NCBI GenBank assembly: GCA_017452335.1
Contig: JAFTMP010000232.1
Span: 1-7,650 of the forward strand
Reading direction: 5' to 3'
From: Clostridia bacterium
GTDB taxonomy: Bacteria; Bacillota; Clostridia; Oscillospirales; CAG-272
Length of the DNA stretch: 7,650 nucleotides
Part shown: one piece after another, positions 1 to 5,942 of the stretch
How the letters are laid out: every line of letters begins with the position of its first letter
How positions within the stretch are numbered: the stretch's first letter is position 1
Notes under the pieces: generated by a model
The model's input: the letters and a program-made list of their open reading frames with translations, nothing else
Databases searched by the model: none
Told to the model about the DNA's origin: nothing
Program-made: the position numbers and the translations under genes

Positions 1-2057
1 GCCTTGTCGATCTCATTTAAGAGTCCCATCAGCGCCGCGATGGCGGTGTTGAACTTCATCTCTTCGATATCGGAGGATACCTTCTTGATGGTCTTGTGCA
101 GTGCCGAGGTGATGGCAGGAGTCTCGCCCTCGCCCTTGACCTTTGCGGGCAGATCTGCCACTCTTTCAAGGAATCTCTTGCAGCCCTTCACCGAGCTTTC
201 ATTCCAAGGAGCGGCGGTGCCGTATTCACCCATGAAGAGCACGTAAGTACGAAGGGTGTCTGCGCCGTACTGCTCTACCACATCCAGCGGGTCAACCACA
301 TTTCCAAGGGACTTAGACATCTTCACGCCGTTGGCACCCAAGATCATACCCTGTGCCGAGCGCTTTGCGTAGGGCTCTGCAGAGGGCACCACGCCGATAT
401 CGTAAAGGAACTTGTGCCAGAAACGGGAGTAGATCAAGTGTCTGGTCACGTGCTCCATACCGCCGTTGTACCAGTCAACGGGCAGCCAATACTTCAACTT
501 TTCGGGATCTGCCAGGCAGTCGTCATTCAGCGGGTCGATGTAACGCAGGAAATACCAAGAGGAACCAGCCCACTGGGGCATGGTGTCGGTCTCTCTCTTT
601 GCCTTTCCGCCGCACTTGGGGCAGGTGCAGTTAACAAAGGATTCGATCTTTGCAAGAGGGCTCTCGCCGCCTTCACCGGGCTCAAAGTTTTCCACTTCGG
701 GCAGTCTCAGAGGCAGTTCTTCATAGGGAATGCCTACCATACCGCACTTTTCGCAGTGTACGATCGGAATGGGCTCGCCCCAGTATCTCTGACGGTTGAA
801 CGCCCAGTCCTTCATCTTGTACTGCACGCCCTTTTCGCCAATGCCCTTTTCTGCAAGATATGCAAGCATTGCGGCAATGGAGTCCTTCTTATTGTCGTAG
901 CCGTTTAAGAAATCGGAGTTGACCATCTGACCATCACCCGTGTAAGCGGCTTCTTCAATGTTGCCGCCCTTGATGACCTCGATGATGTCGATGCCGAATT
1001 TCTTTGCAAATTCGTAGTCTCTCTCGTCGTGGGCAGGTACAGCCATAATGGCACCCGTACCATAGCCCATCATGACGTAGTCGGAAATGAAGATGGGGAT
1101 CTCCTTGCCGTTGACGGGGTTTATGGCAGAAAGACCTTCGATCTTCACGCCGGTCTTGTCTTTGGTCAACTGTGTTCTTTCAAACTCAGTCTTCTTTGCG
1201 CACTCTTCCTTATAAGCATCCAGAGCGTCAATGTTGGTAATACGCGCTCTGTGCTTTTCAATCAGCGGATGCTCGGGCGCGATAACCATGAAGGTTACGC
1301 CGTAAAGGGTATCGCAACGGGTGGTGTAGATACGCAGGGTCTCCTCCAGATCCTTGATCTTGAAGTTGACAAAAGCGCCGTAGGATCTGCCGATCCAGTT
1401 TTCCTGCTGCATACGGATGTTCGCAGGATATTCCACGGTGTCAAGACCGTCCAGCAGCTTGTCAGCATACTCGGTAATGCGTAAATACCATACATCCTTG
1501 GACTTTTGCACCACGTCACTGCCGCAGATATCGCATTTACCGCCCTGGGAGTCCTCATTGGACAGCACCACCTTGCAGGAGGGGCAGTAGTTGACCAAGG
1601 TCTTGTCTCTGAATACCAGACCGTTATCAAACATCTTAAGGAAGATCCACTGGGTCCACTTGTAGTATTTATCATCGGTGGTGTCTACCACTCTGTCCCA
1701 GTCAAAGCCACAGCCCACCTTCTTGAGCTGTTCGGTGAAGCGGGCAATGTTCTTGTCGGTGACCACACGGGGATGCACGCCGTTTTTGATGGCGTAGTTC
1801 TCGGTGGGCAGACCGAAGGCGTCAAAGCCGATGGGGTATAAAACATTGTAGCCCTGCATTCTTCTTTTTCTGGTCACGATCTCCAGACCCGAATACGCCT
1901 TGATATGACCTACGTGCATACCTGCGCCCGAAGGGTAGGGGAACTCGATGAGTCCGTAGAATTTAGGCTTTGAAAAGTCATCTTTTGCAGAGAATACATG
2001 GCTTTCTTCCCATCTCTGCTGCCACTTTTGCTCTATGGCTTTAAAATCGTATTTCAT
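1..2057 (-). CDS. leuS: Leucyl-tRNA synthetase, 3' end outside window
   Basis: Class I aminoacyl-tRNA synthetase that charges tRNA-Leu with leucine in the cytoplasm. The 685 visible residues begin MKYDFKAIEQKW, a standard LeuRS start. Seen in order: the HIGH-type motif HVGH (residues 48-51) after PYPSGAG; a zinc module C158/C161/C175/C178; the editing domain with TTRCDT (245-250) and GTGAIMAVPAHDERD (333-347); a second cysteine cluster C435/C438/C479/C482; SSWYFLRY (499-506); and KMSKS (579-583). These motif positions share one frame, so no frameshift is evident. LeuRS is usually about 800-870 residues, so the missing part is the end of the anticodon-binding domain and the C-terminal domain. 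The best Shine-Dalgarno match, AAAGGA, lies about 12 nt before ATG, rather far. The gene follows rsfS by 29 nt and probably shares its transcript. Identity is secure. Confidence 0.97.
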   Translation of the reverse strand, partial: MKYDFKAIEQKWQQRWEESHVFSAKDDFSKPKFYGLIEFPYPSGAGMHVGHIKAYSGLEIVTRKRRMQGYNVLYPIGFDAFGLPTENYAIKNGVHPRVVTDKNIARFTEQLKKVGCGFDWDRVVDTTDDKYYKWTQWIFLKMFDNGLVFRDKTLVNYCPSCKVVLSNEDSQGGKCDICGSDVVQKSKDVWYLRITEYADKLLDGLDTVEYPANIRMQQENWIGRSYGAFVNFKIKDLEETLRIYTTRCDTLYGVTFMVIAPEHPLIEKHRARITNIDALDAYKEECAKKTEFERTQLTKDKTGVKIEGLSAINPVNGKEIPIFISDYVMMGYGTGAIMAVPAHDERDYEFAKKFGIDIIEVIKGGNIEEAAYTGDGQMVNSDFLNGYDNKKDSIAAMLAYLAEKGIGEKGVQYKMKDWAFNRQRYWGEPIPIVHCEKCGMVGIPYEELPLRLPEVENFEPGEGGESPLAKIESFVNCTCPKCGGKAKRETDTMPQWAGSSWYFLRYIDPLNDDCLADPEKLKYWLPVDWYNGGMEHVTRHLIYSRFWHKFLYDIGVVPSAEPYAKRSAQGMILGANGVKMSKSLGNVVDPLDVVEQYGADTLRTYVLFMGEYGTAAPWNESSVKGCKRFLERVADLPAKVKGEGETPAITSALHKTIKKVSSDIEEMKFNTAIAALMGLLNEIDK

Positions 2058-2086
2058 GACGATGGTGTGTCCTTTCTTTCAAAACG

Positions 2087-2479
2087 TTATTTTTCAGTGA
2101 GCTGTGCGGAGATGTCCACTTCGGTTGCCGCTTCCCAAAGCTTTTCTAAGTTGTAGAAGCCTCTGGTTTCTCTGTTGAAAATGTGTACGATCACCGATGC
2201 AAAATCCAGCACGATCCAGGTGGCTTCGGCATACCCTTCCATAGATCTGGGGGGGCGGTTACACTGCTCCATACGGAACTCCACTTCGCCCGCGAAGGAT
2301 TTGAGCTGTGTATTGGTATTACCGTTGCAAATAACGAAATAATCTGCGATAATGGTCTGATCCTCTACATGAAGCAGCTTGATATCGCCTGCGTCCTTGA
2401 TGTTCAGGATCTCAATGATCTTGTCGGCAACCTCTCTGGGGGTGCCGTTTGACAGATCTGCAATTTTAAATTGTTCCAT
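2087..2479 (-). CDS. rsfS: Ribosome silencing factor RsfS (YqeL family)
   Basis: A 130-residue protein of the RsfS/Iojap/YbeB family. Known members bind ribosomal protein L14 (uL14) on the 50S subunit and block joining with 30S, lowering translation in starvation or stationary phase. Family hallmarks are visible: DYFVICNGNTNTQ (46-58), EGYAEATWIVLDF (81-93), VHIF (98-101) and YNLEKLW (109-115). The length is slightly above the common 105-120 residues because of about 12 extra N-terminal residues and a short C-terminal tail. The ATG at 2479 is poorly served: AAAGGA is about 18 nt upstream and lies in a predicted hairpin, with only a weak GTGGA nearer. The gene sits after nadD-yqeK, as in many Firmicutes, but has its own likely promoter at 2567-2595, and leuS follows closely. 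Confidence 0.95.
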   Translation of the reverse strand: MEQFKIADLSNGTPREVADKIIEILNIKDAGDIKLLHVEDQTIIADYFVICNGNTNTQLKSFAGEVEFRMEQCNRPPRSMEGYAEATWIVLDFASVIVHIFNRETRGFYNLEKLWEAATEVDISAQLTEK

Positions 2480-2492
2480 AATTATAATCCAC

Positions 2493-2512
2493 GGCTTTCC
2501 TTTGTGAAAGCC
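2493..2512 (-). promoter_or_regulatory. Hairpin over the rsfS Shine-Dalgarno region
   Basis: A perfect 7-bp inverted repeat, GGCTTTC and GAAAGCC, encloses a 6-nt loop (2500-2505). In the minus-strand RNA the only good Shine-Dalgarno match, AAAGGA, falls across the loop and 3' arm. Folding could therefore mask the site, or shorten the effective distance to the ATG at 2479. The repeat is seen directly; a regulatory role is inference. Confidence 0.45.
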
Positions 2513-2527
2513 TTCCTTTCGTTACTC

Positions 2528-2547
2528 CAAAGCAGATTCCTGCTTTG
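2528..2547 (-). promoter_or_regulatory. Hairpin in the 5' leader of rsfS-leuS
   Basis: A perfect 8-bp inverted repeat, CAAAGCAG and CTGCTTTG, has a 4-nt loop (2536-2539). It starts about 13 nt after the predicted transcription start near 2560. No T-run follows on the minus strand, so it is not an intrinsic terminator. It may protect the 5' end of the transcript or pair alternatively with the next hairpin (2493-2512). The structure is seen; the function is unknown. Confidence 0.45.
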
Positions 2548-2566
2548 AAATACAATGTACCTTATC

Positions 2567-2595
2567 AGTATAGCACAGTTTTTTCTTCTTTACAA
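2567..2595 (-). promoter_or_regulatory. Sigma-A promoter for rsfS-leuS
   Basis: On the minus strand, TTGTAA (2590-2595, 4 of 6 to TTGACA) is followed after 17 nt by TATACT (2567-2572, 5 of 6 to TATAAT). TGC directly before the -10 hexamer makes it an extended -10 element. The expected start is near 2560, giving a leader of about 80 nt before the rsfS ATG. The site lies just past the nadD-yqeK stop, in the largest gap of the window. A 7-bp dyad (2584-2600) overlaps the -35 box. Confidence 0.65.
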
Positions 2596-2600
2596 GAAGA
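2584..2600. repeat. AT-rich dyad overlapping the -35 box
   Basis: TCTTCTT and AAGAAGA form a perfect 7-bp inverted repeat around a TAC spacer. On the plus strand five T residues follow (2601-2605), which looks like a weak intrinsic terminator, but no plus-strand gene is supported here. On the minus strand no T-run follows, so it would not terminate nadD-yqeK. It could be an operator for the overlapping promoter or simply low-complexity sequence. Confidence 0.25.
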
Positions 2601-2604
2601 TTTT

Positions 2605-3828
2605 TCAATTTCTTTCGGTAATGCACTGCTTTTTCATAAACTCAAGGGCATCCATCGTTTGCGGATGGACGAATGCACCCTTTTTTTCAAGATGGCGCAC
2701 CGTGTTTTCAAAATAGATGAGCATACAGCGATCCAAGTGCGTTTCTTTTTGTTCTGCAGGCATTTCTTCATAGAAAACGCGACGCAACTCCTTGCAAGCA
2801 GGATAGGTGCGGGTCTCTTCAATGTAGTCGGCAAGGCAGAGCAGCTTTTCAATAAGAGTCATTTCCGCTTTTCCCGTGGTGTGGCAGGCGATGGCATTGG
2901 CACACTGCGCGCTCACCCCGTAACGGTCCAGCGCCACCAGCGCTCCCGTGACTTGATGAAGCACGGCGGGACTTTTTTGATCATCCTCTGTCAGCTCCAC
3001 GCCGTAGAGCTCAAAGAGCATCAGTTGCTCTTCAAAGCTCTTTTCATGGGTGATGTCGTGAAGCAGTGCGCCGCGGCGCAGGATCAATGTTTGTTCCTCG
3101 TCCAGTGCAAAAAGCTCTGCCATCCGCATTACTTCCCGCTCTACCGAGAGCACGTGCGCACACCGCTTGGCGCTCAAAAGCGCTGGAAGCTCCTTTTTGA
3201 TGGTGTCGGGATGGGACGCACTGCCATACAGCTTGTGCTCTTTAATGACGTGAAGAACATCGGCATCAAGCAGACCCTTTGTCGGTGTCCCCCGTTCAAT
3301 CATGGCGCGGACTTCACTGGAGGAGACCTCCAGCGGCTCAAAATCGCAAAGGATCACCCGTGCGCCGTATTGCTTGACGTACTGCTCTTTCTTCTCTTCA
3401 AAGGCGGCAAGGGGTTGATCGGTCTCACGGGGATTTAACACGATGGTGGCAAGATCACAGATGATGTCCGGATTTTTCCACTGATCCAGCGTTAAAAACA
3501 TATCACTGCCCATGAGCAAATATAATTCATCCCCGCCTTGCGCAAAATGCTCGAGGGTAAGATAGGTATAGCTTTTGCCCTCTTTTAAAAGCTCAAAATC
3601 TGAAACTTCAATGTTGCGCTCTCCAATCTTTTCAGAGGAAAACGCTTCTTTGAGCATTTGCATACGAAGATGCCCCGGTGCGATGTGCGATGCCGCTTTA
3701 TGCGGCGGAACACTGACGGGCATGATGAGCAGTTTGTCCAGTTTACAGTGATCGTAAAAGTGCAGGGCACTTTTAAAATGACCTATATGCACGGGAGAAA
3801 AGCTTCCGCCGTAAATACCCAGTTTCAT
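2605..3828 (-). CDS. nadD: NadD-YqeK fusion: nicotinate-nucleotide adenylyltransferase plus HD-domain hydrolase
   Basis: A 407-residue two-domain enzyme. Residues 1 to about 203 are NadD, which makes deamido-NAD from nicotinate mononucleotide and ATP. Seen are GGSFSPVHIGH (7-17, the nucleotidyltransferase HxGH motif), PPHK (41-44), MGSD (106-109) and SSSEVR (169-174, the family's ISSTxIR motif). Residues from about 213 to 400 are a YqeK-type HD domain, with H225, the H257-D258 pair, H291, H316 and D334 in ADYIEETR as likely metal ligands. YqeK proteins characterised elsewhere hydrolyse diadenosine tetraphosphate symmetrically to ADP. The two genes are usually adjacent and separate in Firmicutes; here they are joined without a stop. 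Start: AAGGAG (3835-3840) lies 6 nt before ATG. It follows yhbY by 29 nt. Both domains keep their key residues, so both activities are expected. Confidence 0.95.
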   Translation of the reverse strand: MKLGIYGGSFSPVHIGHFKSALHFYDHCKLDKLLIMPVSVPPHKAASHIAPGHLRMQMLKEAFSSEKIGERNIEVSDFELLKEGKSYTYLTLEHFAQGGDELYLLMGSDMFLTLDQWKNPDIICDLATIVLNPRETDQPLAAFEEKKEQYVKQYGARVILCDFEPLEVSSSEVRAMIERGTPTKGLLDADVLHVIKEHKLYGSASHPDTIKKELPALLSAKRCAHVLSVEREVMRMAELFALDEEQTLILRRGALLHDITHEKSFEEQLMLFELYGVELTEDDQKSPAVLHQVTGALVALDRYGVSAQCANAIACHTTGKAEMTLIEKLLCLADYIEETRTYPACKELRRVFYEEMPAEQKETHLDRCMLIYFENTVRHLEKKGAFVHPQTMDALEFMKKQCITERN

Positions 3829-3834
3829 TGCGCG

Positions 3835-3840
3835 CTCCTT
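3835..3840 (-). promoter_or_regulatory. Ribosome binding site of nadD-yqeK
   Basis: AAGGAG on the minus strand lies 6 nt before the ATG at 3828 and fixes that start. It sits in the 29-nt gap after yhbY. Confidence 0.8.
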
Positions 3841-3857
3841 TATAACAGTTTGGGACC

Positions 3858-4328
3858 TTATCCCTTTCTCTTGGTGATCTGATAGCCGTATTTGTCGGCT
3901 CTTGCGCCGGTTTGCTTGCCCTGTGTCCCCTTGCCCGCAGGCGCGCAGGCTCTTGCCCCGGGCTTAGGCTTTTTGGTGCCCTTTACGGGTGCTGACTTTG
4001 CAGGCTTCTTTTCCTTCTTTTCCTCGATCTCGCAAAGCTTTACAAGGTCAAAGCGGCGGTGCTCGGGAGAGATCTTGAAGAGCACGAACTTGTTGCCGAT
4101 TACCTGTACTTCCTCTGCTTCGATCGCCTCGGCAATGCCCTCGCAGGCTTCCTTGGGGGTGTATTCACAGTTTTCAAGGCACTTGATCTTTACAAGCTCA
4201 TGTGCCATCAGAGCGGCTTCGATGGAAGCCAGCATGTTTTCATTCACGCCCCCCTTGCCGATCTGGAAGGTGGCGTCAATCACGGTTGCTTTCGAGCGCA
4301 AAAAGGCTCTCTGTTTGCTTGTAAGCAT
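3858..4328 (-). CDS. yhbY: YhbY/YqeI-family RNA-binding protein with basic tail
   Basis: A 156-residue protein. Residues 1 to about 97 form a CRS1-YhbY (CRM) domain: it opens MLTSKQRAFLRS, carries the GKGG loop (24-27) and HELVK (43-47), and ends near VQVIGNKFVLFK (74-85). Bacterial members associate with pre-50S ribosomal particles and are thought to help assembly. Stand-alone members are usually near 95-105 residues. Here about 56 further residues follow, with 17 Lys/Arg plus Gly, Pro and Ala, which look disordered and RNA-binding. Start: GGAG (4336-4339) lies 7 nt before ATG. It follows rdgB by 17 nt and precedes nadD-yqeK, as yqeI precedes nadD in Bacillus subtilis. The domain is certain; the role of the tail is not. 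Confidence 0.93.
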   Translation of the reverse strand: MLTSKQRAFLRSKATVIDATFQIGKGGVNENMLASIEAALMAHELVKIKCLENCEYTPKEACEGIAEAIEAEEVQVIGNKFVLFKISPEHRRFDLVKLCEIEEKKEKKPAKSAPVKGTKKPKPGARACAPAGKGTQGKQTGARADKYGYQITKRKG

Positions 4329-4345
4329 ATAGTTTCTCCGATAAT

Positions 4346-4960
4346 TCAGTTGTTGATGTTTAGTTTTTCCTTAAGGACGGCACAAAAGCTGTCCAGCGCT
4401 CTTGCACGGTGGGAGACGATGTTTTTCTCTTCTGCCGACAGCTGGGCAAAGGTCTTGTCAAGAGGGGCATAATAGAAGAGGGGATCGTAACCAAAGCCGC
4501 CTGTTCCTCTGTATTTGTATAAGATCTGCCCGGGACATTCACCTCTTGCAACAAAGGTAAGCTCCTCTTTTTCGGGATGAACGAAGGCGATGGTGGAAAC
4601 GAATTTTGCGCCCCGCTCCTCTGGTGTGGTGCCCGCAAGGGCGGCCAACAGCTTTTGATTGTTGCTTTCATCATTGCAAGGGTCTCCCGCGTAGCGCGCC
4701 GAATAGACCCCCGGCGCACCGTCAAGATAGTCCACCATCAATCCCGAGTCATCAGCCATTGCCATATAACCAAGGGCAGCGGCGGCACGGGCTTTGATAA
4801 GGGCGTTTTCTTCAAAGGTTTCGCCGTTTTCTTCAATGTCCTCGTGATAGCCGATCTCGGCAAGGGAGAGCAGCTCGATGTCCGCTGACACCTGTTCATG
4901 AAGAATGGCTTTGATCTCGCTGATCTTATGCTTGTTATTAGAGGCGATTACGATCTTCAT
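4346..4960 (-). CDS. rdgB: XTP/dITP pyrophosphatase (RdgB/HAM1 family)
   Basis: A 204-residue house-cleaning enzyme that hydrolyses non-canonical purine triphosphates (XTP, ITP, dITP) to monophosphate and pyrophosphate, keeping them out of DNA and RNA. Family motifs are seen: SNNKHK (7-12) for triphosphate binding; ENGETFEENALIKA (44-57); ADDSGL (69-74) with the catalytic aspartate; GAPGVYSARYAG (81-92); GGFGYDPLF (154-162); and SHRARAL (183-189). An upstream ATG at 4987 would add nine residues and overlap ftsY. The start at 4960 is preferred because MKIVIASNNK is the family N-terminus and AAGGAG lies 7 nt upstream. The stop of ftsY is 4 nt before this start, which suggests translational coupling. 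Confidence 0.96.
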   Translation of the reverse strand: MKIVIASNNKHKISEIKAILHEQVSADIELLSLAEIGYHEDIEENGETFEENALIKARAAAALGYMAMADDSGLMVDYLDGAPGVYSARYAGDPCNDESNNQKLLAALAGTTPEERGAKFVSTIAFVHPEKEELTFVARGECPGQILYKYRGTGGFGYDPLFYYAPLDKTFAQLSAEEKNIVSHRARALDSFCAVLKEKLNINN

Positions 4961-4964
4961 CCCA

Positions 4965-5876
4965 TCACTCCTTGTCAAACAGCGCATTTACAAAATCCTT
5001 GCGGTCAAAGGGCTGCAGATCGTCGATCTTTTCGCCCACGCCCACAAATTTCACGGGGATATCCAGCTCTTCCTTTACAGAGAAGACGATGCCGCCCTTG
5101 GCGGTGCCGTCGAGCTTGGTGAGTACAAGACCTGTGATGTTGGCGGCGTTTTTAAACTCCTTTGCCTGCATCACGGCGTTTTGACCGGTCGTTGCGTCGA
5201 TCACCAGCAGGTTTTCTCTTGCCGCATCGGGAAGCTCTCTTCCCAGTACACGGTTCATCTTGGAAAGCTCATCCATCAAATTCTTTTTATTGTGCAGGCG
5301 TCCGGCAGTGTCCACGATGAGCACGTCGGCGTTTCTCTTCTTTGCCGCCGCCACTGCATCAAAGACCACAGCGGCAGGGTCAGCGCCCTCGCCCTGCTTG
5401 ATCATGTCCACGCCCACGCGGTCAGCCCAGACCTGGAGCTGATCAATGGCACCTGCACGGAAGGTGTCGGCTGCCGCCAGCACCACCTTTTTGCCCTGTG
5501 CCTTCAACTGAGCGCTGATCTTTGCAATGGTGGTGGTTTTGCCCACGCCATTGACACCGATCACAAAAATGACCGAGGGGGTGGTGTCTAACTTCAAGGA
5601 GGTGTTTTCCCCCATCATGTCGCAGAGGATCTCCTTGAGCACCTCCAGTGCTTCGTCGCCCCCTTCGATCTTGCGTTCCTTTAATTCGTCGCGCAGACGC
5701 TCGATGATCTTTTCAGCCGAAGCACAACCCACGTCTGCCATGATCAGCAGCTCCTCCAGCTCCTCCAGCAGATCCTCGTCCACCTTGCGCATGTTTTTGA
5801 ACAGCTCATGGACCTGTCCGAAAACCGATTCTTTGGTCTTTTTCAGACCCTCTTTCAGTTTAGAAAAAAATCCCAT
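4965..5876 (-). CDS. ftsY: Signal recognition particle receptor FtsY
   Basis: A 303-residue SRP GTPase that docks the SRP-ribosome complex at the membrane and delivers nascent membrane proteins to the translocon. The N domain is a helical bundle (roughly residues 1-95). The G domain shows GVNGVGKTT (107-115), DTFRAGAIDQL (137-147), DTAGR (189-193), TKLDG (253-257) and GVGEKIDDLQPF (279-290), the last being typical of FtsY as opposed to Ffh. It lacks the long acidic A domain of the Escherichia coli protein; a short amphipathic-looking N-terminus (MGFFSKLKEGLKK) is the likely membrane contact, as is usual in Gram-positive bacteria. AAAGG lies 7 nt before ATG. It follows smc, the normal Firmicutes arrangement, and its end overlaps the rdgB ribosome binding site. 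Confidence 0.97.
   Translation of the reverse strand: MGFFSKLKEGLKKTKESVFGQVHELFKNMRKVDEDLLEELEELLIMADVGCASAEKIIERLRDELKERKIEGGDEALEVLKEILCDMMGENTSLKLDTTPSVIFVIGVNGVGKTTTIAKISAQLKAQGKKVVLAAADTFRAGAIDQLQVWADRVGVDMIKQGEGADPAAVVFDAVAAAKKRNADVLIVDTAGRLHNKKNLMDELSKMNRVLGRELPDAARENLLVIDATTGQNAVMQAKEFKNAANITGLVLTKLDGTAKGGIVFSVKEELDIPVKFVGVGEKIDDLQPFDRKDFVNALFDKE
4968..4973 (-). promoter_or_regulatory. Ribosome binding site of rdgB inside the ftsY end
   Basis: AAGGAG on the minus strand lies 7 nt before the ATG at 4960 and forms part of the last codons of ftsY. It decides the rdgB start in favour of 4960 over the ATG at 4987. Confidence 0.8.
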
Positions 5877-5907
5877 TGAAATACCTTTCTTGATAAAAAG
5901 CTCTGCA

Positions 5908-5939
5908 TTTGCATACTACCCTTTGGGGCAGTATGCAAA
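5908..5939 (-). promoter_or_regulatory. Stem-loop between smc and ftsY
   Basis: A perfect 10-bp inverted repeat (TTTGCATACT at 5908-5917, AGTATGCAAA at 5930-5939) is extended, after one A-C mismatch, by three C-G pairs closing a 4-nt loop (5922-5925). It begins 3 nt past the smc stop. On the minus strand a run of five T lies about 8 nt after the stem, too far for a classical intrinsic terminator. It may be a weak terminator, a processing site, or a 3' stabiliser that sets the smc to ftsY ratio. Confidence 0.55.
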
Positions 5940-5942
5940 CAC

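Noticed and set aside
96..908. Plus-strand open frame of 270 codons
   Set aside because: It lies wholly antisense to leuS, whose catalytic and zinc motifs are clear in the minus frame. The translation has no recognisable domain and is explained by codon bias.
2481..2486. TATAAT as a -10 box next to the rsfS ATG
   Set aside because: Transcription would begin inside the coding sequence, and the extended -10 site at 2567-2575 with a 17-nt spacer is a far better candidate.
2470..2560. Leader peptide of about 27 codons starting at a TTG and overlapping the rsfS start
   Set aside because: It has no ATG and no ribosome binding site, and its translation shows no run of regulatory codons.
2480..2604. 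T-box riboswitch ahead of the leuS unit
   Set aside because: The leader is only about 80 nt, lacks a TGGNACCGCG-type T-box sequence and has no terminator, so it is too short and lacks the hallmark.
2584..2605. Intrinsic terminator for nadD-yqeK
   Set aside because: The stem is AT-rich and its T-run is on the plus-strand side only, so it does not fit termination of the minus-strand operon.
2545..3438. Plus-strand open frame of 297 codons
   Set aside because: Antisense to nadD-yqeK, with low-complexity Leu/Phe/His/Cys-rich translation. The minus-strand frame carries the HxGH and HD motifs.
4905..5591. Plus-strand open frame of 228 codons
   Set aside because: Antisense to ftsY, which has all its GTPase motifs. 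No domain is seen in the plus-strand translation.
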